DNA from: Hemerocallis citrina
Taxonomy: Eukaryota; Streptophyta; Magnoliopsida; Asparagales; Asphodelaceae
Assembly: GCA_017893485.1 (NCBI GenBank)
Contig: CM030366.1
Coordinates: 106,117,796-106,181,795, forward strand
DNA: 64,000 nucleotides
Reading direction: 5' to 3'
Notes under the pieces: model-generated
Database searches by the model: none
The model's input: only the letters and a program-made list of their open reading frames with translations
What the model was told of the DNA's origin: nothing
Shown here: in pieces, positions 22,617 to 33,992 of the stretch
How positions within the stretch are numbered: the stretch's first letter is position 1
Layout: every line of letters begins with the position of its first letter
Made by a program: the position numbers and the translations under genes

Positions 22617-25600
22617 TCATGCAATGTATTGAATGGTTTGAAGATGCACATCTTCCTCTTGCGGTTCTATGCTCCTCTCAATGTATGGCTTCGCCCTATG
22701 CCCGTTCACCTTGAATGTTTGATTCTTCTCTTTGCTATGCACCTCCAATGCCCCATGTGGAAATACTTTTGTGACAATGTATGGGCCATATCATCGTGAC
22801 ATAAGCTTGCCTGGAAAAAGTCTTAATCTTGAGTTGTATATCAATACCTTCTGTCCTTCATAAAACTCCTTTCTTGCTAACTGTTTGTCATGGTACAACT
22901 TGGTCCTTTCCTTGTACACTTTTGCATTTTCATATGCGTCGTGCCTCAACTCTTCAAGCTCATTTAGTTGCAATCTTCTTTTGTCGCCTGCTTGTTTCAT
23001 ATCGAAATTGAACCTTTTGATGGCCCAATAGGCTTTGTGTTCCAACTCCACTGGTAGATGACAGGCTTTTCCAAAAACCAAACGGTATGGTGACATGCCG
23101 ATGGGTGTTTTGTATGCTGTTCGGTAGGCCCATAATGCATCATTCAAGCGCAGCGACCAATCCTTTCTCCTTGTATTGACTGTCTTTTCCAAAATGCTCT
23201 TGATTTCTCTGTTGCTAATCTCCACCTGCCCACTAGTTTGAGGATGATATGGGGTGCCCACTCTATGTGTAATACCATATTTCTTCATCAAAGAAGCAAA
23301 TGGAAAGTTATTGAAGTGGCTCCCTCCATCACTAATTATTGCCCGTGGTGTACCAAACCTAGTGAAAATGTTCTCCTGCAAAAACTTGAAACAACTTTGT
23401 GATCATTAGTTTTTGAGGGGACAGCCTCGACCCATTTAGACACATAATCCACACCCACAAGAATATATAAATAACCAAATGAGTTAGGAAAGGGACCCAT
23501 GAAGTCTATTCCCCAAACGTCAAACAGCTCGATTACTTGGATGTTTTGCAGTGGCATCTGATTTCTAGAAGAGATGTTGCCTGCCCTTTGGCATTTGTCA
23601 CAAGTCCTGCAAAAAGAAAAAGCATCTTTGAATACATTAGGCCAGTAAAATCCAGATTGTAATACCTTGAGTGCGGTTCTTTTTGGTCCAAAATGTCCTC
23701 CACATGCATATTGGTGGCAATGTTATAGAATACTCATTTGCTCTTCTTCGGCCACACATCTTCTTATAATTTGATCAGGGCAAAATTTGAACAAATAAGG
23801 ATCATCCCAATAATAGTGCCTGCACATGGCCACCAGTCTCTTTCTTTCCTGACTTGTCATACCTGGAGGGAAAACATGAGCAGTGAGATAATTTACAATA
23901 TCTGCAAACCATGGAAAACATGAGTAGTGAGATACCAGTCGACTGGTTCTGCTACCAGTCGACTGTCCTGGTGATATGTTTATTTCAAATAGATGTTCAT
24001 CTGGGAAATTTTCATTAAGTGGGGGCACAATTCTCTCTTCCTCATGCAGTAGTCTGGACATGTGGTCTGCCACAACATTGTCACTTCCTTTCTTGTCTAT
24101 AATCTCAAGATCGAATTCTTGAAGCAACAGCACCCATCTGATCAACCTAGGCTTAGCATCCTTTTTAGCAAACAAATATCTCAAAGCAGCATGGTCAGTG
24201 AAAACAATAACTTTAGAACCAATTAAATATGATCTAAACTTCTCTACAGCAAAAATAACAGCTAACATTTCTTTTTCAGTTGTGGAATAGTTTAGCTGTG
24301 CATCGTTTAAAGTTCGAGAAGCATAGTAAATAACATGGGGTATCTTATTGATTCTTTGACCTAAAACAGCCCCTAAAGCATAATCACTTGCATCACACAT
24401 GAGCTCGAAAGGATGGCTCCAATCTGGTGCCATAACAATAGGTGCAGAAATGAGAAGATTTTTCAATGTAATAAAAGCATTTGTGCACTCTTCTGTCCAT
24501 GCAAACTCAACATCCTTAGTTAACAAGTCACAAAGGGGTTTGGAGATTTTGGAGAAATCTTTTATAAATCTTCTATAGAACCCTGCATGTCCAAGAAAAC
24601 TCCTAACACCCTTGACTGTGGTGGGAGGGGGTAGCTTTGATATGATGTCAATTTTTGCCTTGTCCACCTCTATGCCTCTTTTTGACACCACATATCCCAA
24701 CACAATACCTTGTTGTACCATAAAATGGCACTTTTCCCAATTCAGCACTAAATTGCATTCTTCACATCTCTTAAGCACAAGCTGCAAATGGTTAAGGCAT
24801 TCATCAAAAAAAGATCCAAAAACACTAAAATCATCCATAAATACCTCGATGAACCTTTCCACCATGTCTGAAAATATACTCATCATGCATCTCTGAAATG
24901 TAGCTGGTGCATTGCACAATCCAAAGGGCATCCTCCTGTATGCAAAAGTACCAAAAGGACATGTAAAAGTGGTTTTTTCTTGATCTTCTGGAGCAATAGC
25001 AATTTGATTATAGCCACTATAACCATCTAAAAAACAATAATGACTATATCCTACTAATCTTTCTAACATTTGATCAATAAAAGGAAGAGGGAAGTGATCT
25101 TTCCTGGTTTCGTTATTCAGTTTCCTATAATCAATGCACACCCTCCACCCTGTGGTCACTCTCGTAGGGATAAGCTCATTCTCTTCATTCTTCACCACTG
25201 TGACTCCACTTTTCTTAGGCACCACATGTATAGGGCTCACCCACTTGCTATCTGAGATCGGGTAGATGATGCCAACATCTAGTAGCTTCAAAATCTCTAC
25301 TCTTACCACTTCCTTCATGTGTGGGTTAAGCCTTCTCTGTGCTTCCCTGCTTGGTTTTGTGTTGTCTTCAAGAAGTATTTTATGCATGCATTTGGATGGA
25401 CTTATTCTCTTGATATCTGCAATGGTCCATCCTATTGCACCTTTGTGTTCTCGTAGTACCCTCAGCAACTTCTCTTCTTCCTGTTCACTTAAGTTTGCAG
25501 CAATTATCACTGGTAGCGTCTGGTTCTCGCCCAAATATGCATGCTTCAAATGGTCGGGCAACTGCTTAAGCTCTATGCCTGGAAGTCTCGGTACAGTCGA

Positions 25601-28090
25601 CTGGTTCCTGGTTGTGGTCGGGTCAGTCGACTTATCCTTTCCGCCAGTCGACTGATCCGAGGAAACACAAAAGTCATTAGTCACAATATTTTCAAATGCC
25701 GGTGCGAGTTTACCTGAATATGACTTTGGAGTTTCAAGGTGATGTATTGTTTCTGCTATCCTCCAGTCATCGTGTTCCTGTTCAACATTAGACAATGTTA
25801 GAGACTGTGTAATTGCAGCTTGTAGTGGTTCTATGCTATGTACCTGAAATGTTTGATCAACAATCTCCTGCACCACATCAACATTATAGCATTCATAATC
25901 ATCATGTGGTAATTTTAGTGTATCAAACATTTTAAATTCAACCTTCTCTCCATTTATTTTCATGCTTATAGTACCCTTTTTAACATAATTTTTTATATCA
26001 GCCGTACTCATAAAGGGCCTACCTAAAATGATTGGTAGAGAAGATGGCATTGAAGAGTCCTCCATGTCTAACACAACAAAATCAGCAGGCAAAATGAAAT
26101 CGTTTACCTGAACTAGGACATCTTCCAAAATACCTCTAGGTCTTTTGATGCTGCGATCCGCCAATTGCAACGTGATGGATGTTGGTTGGAGTTCCCCCAA
26201 TCCTAGCTTTTCATAGACGGTGTATGGGAGGAGGTTGATGCTTGCCCCCAAGTCTAGTAGTGCTTTCTCAAAGAAGTACTCACCAATCCTGCAAGGAATG
26301 GTAAAACTACCTGGGTCCTTTAATTTGGGAGGTAATTTCCTTAATAAAATAGCACTCACTTCCTCTGTCAAAGCCACATTCTCCCTAACCTGAAATGTTC
26401 TTTTGTGAGTATAACACTCTTTCAAAAATTTAGCATAAGAAGGAATTTGTTTAATAGCATCAAGTAGGGGGATATTAATTTCTACCTTTCTGAGAGTTTC
26501 AAAGATGTCAAATAAATGTTGTTCTTTCTTTTGTTTGACTAACCTTTGAGGGAATGGTGGCAAAATTGTCCTTTCTTTTTCACTTACCTTGTTGGAACCC
26601 AAAACTTTTGATGGTTGTGTTTCTGCTTCTTCGGTGTGTGTTCCAACCTTGTTCTCAATTGTCTTACCACTTCTGAGAGTTATTACTGATTTGAGCTGTT
26701 CTTGGCCTCGAGGATTTGGTATGGTTTGTGAAGGGAGTTCTCCTGCCTTTCTTTCACTCAACTCCTTTGCGATCTGCCCGATTTGAGTTTCCAGCTTCTG
26801 AATTGCTTGCCCTTGTTGGTTGCTTGTTTGGTGTTGTTGTTGGAGCAATTGAAGAACGGTGGATTCAAAATCCAACTTCTTCTGTTCTTGAACTGGCCTA
26901 TCAAACCCACTTTCCATTTGGAAGTTCCGTGCATGTCCTTGTGAAGACTGGGTTCCTTGATTGTTGCTCCATGAGAAATTAGGATGGTTCCTCCACCCTG
27001 GGTTGTATGTGCTCGAGAATGGGTTGTTCTTTGGTGGGAACACTCCTTGCCCCACATACTTTGCATGCTCCTGATCTGTGAACGAAGACATAGGACATGT
27101 ATCAGTTGTATGATCACAATGAGAACAAATTGCACAAATTTCTTTTGTTAGATTTTTCGCATTGCCTATTGTTGTCATTGCATTAACAAGCATATCAATT
27201 TTTTTATTCATATTTGCCATTTCCACTTGTATGTTATTACTACCAGAAATTTCATAAACTCCCTGTTTTTTAGAAATGCCTCTTCCCCTTGTTGAGAATT
27301 GCTGTGAGTTCTCGCTAAGTTCTTCAAATAATTCGATGGCTTCCTCACCACTTTTCCTCATCAAGATCCCGTTGCAAGCTGAATCCACGATTGCCTTGTT
27401 AGTATCATTTAAACCCTCATAAAAAGCTTGTACCTGATCATCTTTAGGCATGTTGTGTGTAGGACACTTGAGAAGCTTGTTCTTGAAATCCTTCCATGCT
27501 TCGAAGAATAAATCTCCATCTTTTTGTTGGAAGAGTTGGATCTCCCTCTTCAGTTGTTTGGTCTTCTGGGCTGGAAAGAATTCTTTCAAGAATTTTGTTG
27601 CCAATTGCTCCCATGAATTAATTGATCCTGGTTCCAAAGAATTATACCACAATTTAGCATTAAGTTTTAAGGAAAATGGAAACAAGATTAACCTAATTTG
27701 TTCAGGGGTAAGCCCTTGGACACTTTGTGTTCTGCAAAGATCAAAGAAGTCTTGCAGATGGAGGTGAGGCTCTTCGTCTGGTTTGTCACTAAAGTGGGGA
27801 ACCATGCTAAGTAATTGGGGAGAGAGATGCATATTCCCTGTGACATTAGGTTGATAAGCAATGCAGGAAGGTTGCTGAATATTCTTCGGCGTGAATTTGT
27901 CCTGCATTGGCACTCGATGTGGTATTTCCTCAGCCATTGTTGCTCGTGAATGTGGTCTCTGTGCAGTCGACTGGTTCCGTGTAGCAGTCGACTGGTTGGT
28001 CGCAGACAGCCGACCAAGTCTGTGCAAAGTGCGTTCTGTTTCCGCGTCAATAGGTAGTAGCTCTGGACGAAGTGATCTCCTTCCGTGCAT
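22617..28090 (-). pseudogene. Athila gag-pol polyprotein with three lesions in integrase
   Basis: One open frame runs 28090-23723 (1455 codons). Domains: retroviral-type gag about residues 130-230; CCHC zinc knuckle C319-C322-H327-C332; aspartic protease with DLGAS at 613-617 (the Athila form, D-L-G in place of D-S/T-G); reverse transcriptase about 900-1110 with FMDDF at 1084-1088; RNase H about 1225-1340 (MCDASDYALG, FTDHAAL). The frame stops at TAA 23725-23723 inside the integrase zinc-binding region. Reading on, the integrase core ([25 protein letters not shown]) continues, with a frameshift near 23395 and a TGA near 22793 in place of a tryptophan codon. The C-terminal domain (KVFPHGALEV, FKVNGHRAKPY) ends at 22617. 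The protein would make and integrate element cDNA if intact. Linkers between domains include NQSTA/DQSTG-type peptides encoded by CAGTCGACTG motifs. Confidence 0.93.
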
Positions 28091-28186
28091 CCACCAAAAT
28101 CCTGTAACCTAAAAGAAATATTTATTAATAAAAGAAAATAAAATAAAAGGAAAGATTTACTGATTTGTAAGTCAAAATGCTAACAA

Positions 28187-28204
28187 TCCCCGGCAACGGC
28201 GCCA
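28187..28204 (-). other. Primer binding site of Athila, Asp-tRNA type
   Basis: TGGCGCCGTTGCCGGGGA on the minus strand, six bases after the 5' LTR end, is the classic Athila primer site attributed to aspartate tRNA. Confidence 0.9.
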
Positions 28205-28210
28205 AAAACT

Positions 28211-29864
28211 TGTTGTGCAATCTAGATGATCTAAATAACTAGATAAACTAGACACAAATTAAAACCTCGCAAGTGCACGAATCGTTTATAGAAGCGTAGC
28301 AATAGCAAGGGTCGATCCCACAGAGATTGTAGAAATTAACTTACTAATCAATAAAAAGAGTGCGAATGATAAAGAGTTGTTCTAAAGGTCTAAAAGAAAT
28401 GAAAAGATTAAAACTAAATCAAGAAATGCTGAATCACAAATATCTATTAAGTAGTTGGGTTTTGATTTCCACCAATAGTCAATAATGCTAGGTCACCTTC
28501 TGAACTTCTTCTTATTACTCATGTTTGTTCTCTTTAAGGGCATGGTATCTACTCCTTAAAGTTAATGTTTCCCTAAGCCAAGAATTAGGCATGTTATCTA
28601 CTCTAATTCGTTTCTTTCATTAAGTATTTAGCATGGTATCTACTAAGTTGCACTCAAAGAAAACATAAGAACAGTGGAAACGAACAAACACTCAAGGTTC
28701 TAGAAATTGGTATCAGATCTAGATCCCTCAAGTTGATTAAACCAAGAACCCCTGAAGGATTCCCTTGTTACAAGTTATGAACACGAGATACGGGTCGTCT
28801 CAATATGCTCATATAACAGCTTCAGATCTACACTGCACAACTTGATAATCTTAAGTTCTGTATGTCAGTCGACTGGCTGTCACTTCAGTCGACTGTCCTT
28901 AGAACTCCAAACAAGTTTGATTCATGTAAATTGTTATTCTTTCAATCAGGTTTAATCAATAAGTAAAAGAGTAACATTCAGAAGAACTTAGCATTACATA
29001 ACTACGGCTTCAATCTACCCAACTATGAAATTAGTTCCACATGATAAGACTTTTATTGATCAACACGTTCGAATACATGATTAACATAAAAGAATTAGAA
29101 AGAGAAGAAATAAACTGATGTAGTTCGGCTAGATGGATCGGCTGGCTGTCACACAGTCGACCGGCCGTTCTCTTCTTAGTACTTGATCTCCTTTCTCCTT
29201 CTTCTATGCTGATATAGTACTGCTCTTTGTTGATGACTTGGCTTTCCAGAAACTCTTGTGATCCGGCTGATGGTGTGTGCAGAGGAGCGTGAGATCAAGG
29301 AGAGAGTTGAATAATGCTTCTTGGTTGGTATTTATAGATCACGGCTAGAGAATTAGGGTTTGCACTCCTCTTTTTATAGAAAAGTCCTTTTCTTTTATTT
29401 ATTTCCTCCCTCGTTGCTCTGCGTATTATTTCTTTCTTTTTTCTTCTATTCTTCCTTTTCTGTTCTGATTTGGATTAGATTTGGATGAATCTTCAGATAT
29501 CTTATCTTTTAACTCTGTCGCCTACTAGTCGACTCGTCTCCGAACCAGTCGACTGTGTCAAGACTTCCGAAGATTTCATAATTTATCATCCAAGTCGACT
29601 GTGCTTTGGAGTAAGTCGACTGCACCGAGCAGCTGTGGAAAATCAACTTCTCTGTCCAGTCGCCTGATGTGGGGAACCAGTCGACCGATGATCTGCAGTT
29701 TTCTGTGTATCATCCTTAAAATCCTGAATCTGCTTCGTTTCTCTGTTTTAGGCTGTTTCCTATGGAAAAGAGAAAATAAGAATTAAATACCACATATAGA
29801 GCCTTCAAATGTCTAATTGCATTAAGATTATTGCTCCTAAATGTGAATAATATTGTGTTCATCA
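28211..29864 (-). repeat. 5' LTR of Athila
   Basis: This LTR is 1654 bp and almost identical to 19988-21641. It ends GCACAACA next to the primer site. A TATA box (TATAAATA) lies on the minus strand at 29329-29336, placing the transcript start within the LTR. Confidence 0.93.
29329..29336 (-). promoter_or_regulatory. TATA box of the Athila 5' LTR
   Basis: TATAAATA on the minus strand is conserved at the same place in the other LTR (21106-21113). It is the likely promoter of the gag-pol transcript. Confidence 0.6.
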
Positions 29865-30353
29865 TCAACCCGGTCAAAGCTACACCCATACCATCCTTAT
29901 TTCATTTATTCATTCATTCCTTCTTTCATTTAATACCATCCATGGTCAACTAGTCAAAGTACCAGCACACACACACACTTCCACTTCTTCCATTCCTTCT
30001 CCACGTCATCATATCAATCCCACCATCCATTCTTTCTTTCTTTCATCTTTCCATCCATTCTTTTCCTTTTTACTGAGTAGTATATATATACACTATATAT
30101 ACTATACTATGTACTATATACTATATATATATCTATACTCTCTAGAAATATGGGGTCTCACATTCACCCCCTCTTAAGAATTCAGCGTCCTCGCTGAATA
30201 CGGGACGTGTAATCTAGTACAGGATCGCCTTTCTAGTCGAATGTAGACTTGTCTCCTAATCGCTGTCTACACAGGGTCTTACGCATCTCATACACACATA
30301 TTGCGTCCCACACACTTCCTATATACAAGTCCTACATTCGATGTCGAAAGTTG

Positions 30354-30365
30354 GCTCTGATACCA
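30354..30365 (-). other. Primer binding site of the TRIM-like element
   Basis: TGGTATCAGAGC on the minus strand, two bases inside the 5' LTR end, is of the initiator-Met tRNA type. This fixes the orientation of the element and supports reverse-transcription-based spread. Confidence 0.9.
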
Positions 30366-31858
30366 TCTGTAACGCCCCGCACTCAGCCCGTACGCACACA
30401 ATTAACTAAATTCTAGCCACGCCCACCACAGGCACCATCAAAAGGTGGGTATACCCGCTGGGTACCTTTATCACTTGGGAAACCTAATATATCTCTCTTT
30501 CTTCTCACCTTCTTCACCGATATGGGATTTAATCCCTAGGGTCAACCCGGTCAAAGCTACACCCATACCATCCTTCTTTCATTTATTCATTCATTCCTTC
30601 TTTCATTTAATACCATCCATGGTCAACTAGTCAAAGTACCAACACACACACACACTTCCACTTCTTCCATTCCTTCTCCACGTCATCATATCAATCCCAC
30701 CATCCATTCTTTCTTTCTTTCATCTTTCCATCCATTCTTTTCCTTTTTACTGAGTAGTATATATATACACTATATATACTATACTATGTACTATATACTA
30801 TATATATATATATCTATACTCTCTAGAAATACGGGGTCTCACAGAAATAGACCCTACGATTCCGTCAGGTTCTATGCCTTCTCATGACGAGTTGAGAGCA
30901 CGGCTCAAGGTTGGCCAGTATCTTGTGGTTCGTGTTGGCTTTTGAGTGAGGTCCGGTTCGTCGGGTAAATAGTGGCAAACATAGACACCACTATTGTACC
31001 GCAGTAGCGGAACTAGACCGTATCTGCAACCTCATCAATCATGTAGTAATGTGTCAGGAACATGATGGGTACAAGAGTAGAATTCATGAAGCGGGTTCAA
31101 ATCCCCAAATATGGAGAAACAGCTTGATATTGACGTATGTAGTATGGGCTGCATACTATTCCAGAGTCTCGCTTTCATAGAATAAGTGCATCATTGCATT
31201 AATTAATCGTGCATTAGAGTCTAAGTCATAGCATACACTGACACATCAATCATATATACACATTTCTTTTTTCATCAATCTAGTTGTTTAAAGTTGAGAT
31301 TCGCTGCAAGTCATCAGCCTTAAAGTGTCAGTATATGTACTGACGTCCCTACTTCAATAGGTACTGGATTGCAAAACTACAAGTACAGGATTCAGGAGGA
31401 CTCAAGGCAAGAGAAGGAAAGTGTTGATTCTTATTTTCAATTGTAACATCTGTTGTAATTTATTTTATGTTGGGAAGCATCCGAGTGGAGTACCAAGTGT
31501 TATTTACTATTCATTGTACTCTGATGTAAATTTATTAAAAGTTTGTAATACTTGGGCTTGTATGGCTTTATTGTAACACTAATGTAATGTATTGCAGTTT
31601 TATAACATTCGAACTTGTAATACATCTGTGTTGAATAATTTTTTTTTAAAATTTCCTGTTTTTCTGTGTATTGTGGCTGATTGAAGGAAAAGATTCTGGG
31701 TTATGTCATGATTTCCCAGTAGAGGAAATCGGGGCATTACAATATCCTTGTAGTTGTGATTACTATCACCATAGTGACCCCATGTTCTTTCCAATTTGAA
31801 GATCGTCGTATACAGCGGGGGAGATCCACGAGACGTCTAGGTTACCTGATTCTGTGCA

Positions 31859-32650
31859 ATGTTGCGTGTGGCAAAACTGGGGCTTACTAGTTTATGGGAG
31901 AAGCTATCCAGGGCAAAAGTGGAGCTAGCCCATCTGAAGATAGTGTTGACCAAGAGGAACGTTGAGGTCGAGCGACTTCATGATAGACAGCGTGAGACAT
32001 GTTTCCTCGAAGTAGAGGGGGTTTTGCGTGGTGGAGAGATCCCTCTATTGGTGGCGAATGTTGAGAGGGTCTTAGAGATTAAATTCCTTCGTTGTTCTTT
32101 ACTTGCGGCTACAACCAAGAGGGATGAGTTGAAGAATGTAGGTCTTGAGAAAAGCTTGGAGGTTGCTCCTCTGAAGGAGACTGTCCCCAAACACTCGGGC
32201 GAAGCTCATCTAAACTGTTCAGCTCGCACTCGTGTGATTCACTGGAAGATTAGGGTCAAGGATGTCCAGCTCAAAGAGAGGCTTGTCAATGAGAATGTGG
32301 AGATCCATCGACTAAAATTACTTCTTGAGGGGATCTGAACCAGGAGCACCACTTGCTCTCGGGATGAGATAAATCAAGGGAGGTTGGTCCACGAACTGAT
32401 CTTACATTGGAAAGGGTCCTCAAGGAAATTTGGGAGATGCACAGAATGGGGTAGCCGACTATCAAGCATGGCTTCTATTGAGGGGTATGCACGTGTTCAT
32501 GGTCGCGTAGCTCATACTCAATCTGCAGATCTGGTACTTCTCTTGGGTCGTTCAAGAGACCGAGGAGGTTCTTTCGTAGTAAAGGGAAACATAAGCTATG
32601 TGTGTCACTCAACCAGAACATCCCCTTCCTTGAGGGAACAAAGATGACGC
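31859..32650 (+). pseudogene. Coiled-coil remnant of the Tat 2 antisense gene
   Basis: A frame of about 159 codons (31859-32335) is rich in Leu, Glu, Lys and Arg with heptad-like spacing (SRAKVELAHLK, KRNVEVERLH, LVNENVEIHRLKLLL) and resembles the coiled-coil exon of the Tat 1 antisense gene. It reads opposite to the Tat 2 pol, as expected. A second frame (32384-32647) continues in another phase, so the end is probably frameshifted or intron-containing. The PF04195-like N-terminal part is absent, lying beyond the truncation at 31741. Identity by position and character, not by alignment. Confidence 0.5.
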
Positions 32651-32899
32651 TACGGAAGATTTGTAAACTTGTTGTTCTTTACTATTGATGTATCTTTTTG
32701 GACTTGTAATTAGATGTTGGTGTAAAATGAAAATCTTCTAAGTGTTCAAGTTCTGTCTCTTTTGAATTGTAGCTCTTTGTCTTAGAGGCGTTGAGTTGTA
32801 AGGGCAGCTCTGTTAGAGAGATGGACCTCCCGTGTTCTTGTCTTGGCAAGTTGCAGGAGTAGCACTAGAGAGGGGCTAGACTCTATACTTGCTGATTGA

Positions 32900-33790
32900 G
32901 GTAGTTAACGAGTTGTGAGAGTCATTTCGAATGACAAGTTGAGCCCTGAACTTACTTATTTGCACGTTACTGCAGCAACTTTGAGCCATGAATATGGATT
33001 CTGAACAAGTTGTTTTAGAGAGTTAACGAGTTTTGGGAGCCAATCGAATGGAGATTTGAGCTCTGAACTTGCTTGCCTTGAAGTTGTTAAAGCAACTTCG
33101 AGCCATGGGTATGGATCTGAACTTATTGTATTAGAGAGTGAACGAGTTGTGGGAGTAATTCGAATGGCGAGTTGAGCTCTAAACTTGCTTGCTTGCAAGT
33201 TGCTAGAATAACTCCGAGCCATAGGTATAGACTCTGAACTTGTTGTGTTAGAAAGTTAATGAGTTGAGGGAGCAGTTCGAATGGCGAGTTGAGCTATGAA
33301 CTTTCTTGCTTGCAGGTTGCTAGAGCAACTCCAAGTCATGGGTATGAACTCCGAACTTTTTGTATAAGAGATTAACGAACTTTTTGTGGGAGCAGGTCAA
33401 ATAGTGAGTTGAGCTGTGAACTTGCTTGCTTGCAAGTTGCTAGAGTAACACTGAGCCATGAGTATGGACTTCAAAAAAGTTTTTTTAGAGAGTTAATCAA
33501 TTTCGAGAACAGACCGAATGACGAGTGGAACTCTGAACTTGCTTGCCAGTAAGTTGCTATAGTAACTCTGAGCCAGGGGTATGGATTCCGAACTTGTTTT
33601 ATAAGAGAATTAATGAGTTGTGGGAGCAGTTCGAATGGCAATTTGAGCTCTGAACTTGCTTGCTTACAAGTTACTAAAGTAACTCCGAACGATGAGTATG
33701 GACATCGAACTCGTTATCTGGGATGCTTAATGAGTTGTTGGTGTTGTTTAGGCGAAGGCTAGGTGTCTAACTCATTGTTTGCATCCAGAG
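32900..33790. repeat. Tandem repeats of about 117 bp in Tat 2
   Basis: The landmark AACGAGTT or AATGAGTT starts at 32907, 33025, 33141, 33258, 33374, 33495 (diverged), 33612 and 33729, giving about seven units of 116-121 bp. Each holds GAGCTCTGAACTTGCTTGC and AGTTGCTAGAGTAACTCCGAGCCATG. It is non-coding and sits between integrase and the antisense ORF, another case of tandem amplification at the 3' side of a Tat element. Confidence 0.88.
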
Positions 33791-33992
33791 AGTTGAATAC
33801 GAACTTTGTAAAACAAAATACTAAGTTTTTATTTAAAAAATAAACCTAAGTGGTTGCTTTGATTGGTTTATTACATGTTATGGTCGTTATAGTTGTAGGC
33901 CTTATAACAAATTGAAAACCTACAGCTAGGGGAGGGCGTTAGGCGCCCTCGTTGTACTTCATCATATGTTCGACGTTCCAATTCATTGATTT

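Larger units (their letters stand above)
19988..29864 (-). mobile_element. Athila-lineage Ty3/gypsy retrotransposon, nearly complete, TSD TCAAC
   Basis: The element is 9877 bp. Both LTRs are 1654 bp and TCAAC flanks it (19983-19987 and 29865-29869). In minus orientation the order is 5' LTR, Asp-tRNA-type primer site, one gag-pol frame, a 975 bp non-coding stretch, polypurine tract, 3' LTR. An env-like ORF found in some Athila elements is absent. By eye the LTRs differ at about 18 positions (1.1%), mostly transitions, so insertion was recent; at an assumed 1.3e-8 substitutions per site per year this is roughly 0.4 million years. The integrase lesions mean it cannot now move with its own protein. 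Confidence 0.93.
19809..30843 (-). mobile_element. TRIM-like small non-autonomous LTR retrotransposon, TSD GAAAT, with Athila inserted in its 3' LTR
   Basis: The 5' LTR is 30843-30368 (476 bp, TGTGAGACCCC to GGGGCGTTACA). An initiator-Met primer site lies at 30354-30365, followed by a 205 bp internal region without genes. The polypurine tract (AGAGGGGGTGAA) precedes the 3' LTR, which is split by Athila into 30162-29870 and 19987-19809 (472 bp together). GAAAT flanks both ends (19804-19808 and 30844-30848). Without Athila the element is about 1.15 kb. The two LTRs differ at only about five positions plus a TA-repeat length, so it is recent. Lacking proteins, it must use enzymes from another element. 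Confidence 0.9.
16812..31741 (+). mobile_element. Long LTR of family I, interrupted by the TRIM-like element and Athila; left end uncertain
   Basis: The right end AAATCGGGGCATTACA at 31741 is a typical Tekay-like LTR end, and no primer site follows. A TATA box is at 17213-17218, then a C-rich run (17220-17240) and a CT-rich leader. The insertion at 19809-30843 splits it. The left end is not sure: TGTATTG at 16812 is preceded by ATATC, equal to the five bases after 31741, and gives a net length of 3890 bp, close to families C and E. But the flank is TA-rich, so the match could be chance. It may be a solo LTR. Confidence 0.55.

Noticed and set aside
25070..28112. + strand and alternative minus-strand frames within Athila gag-pol
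   Set aside because: All are shadows of the 1455-codon frame with clear retroviral-type domains.
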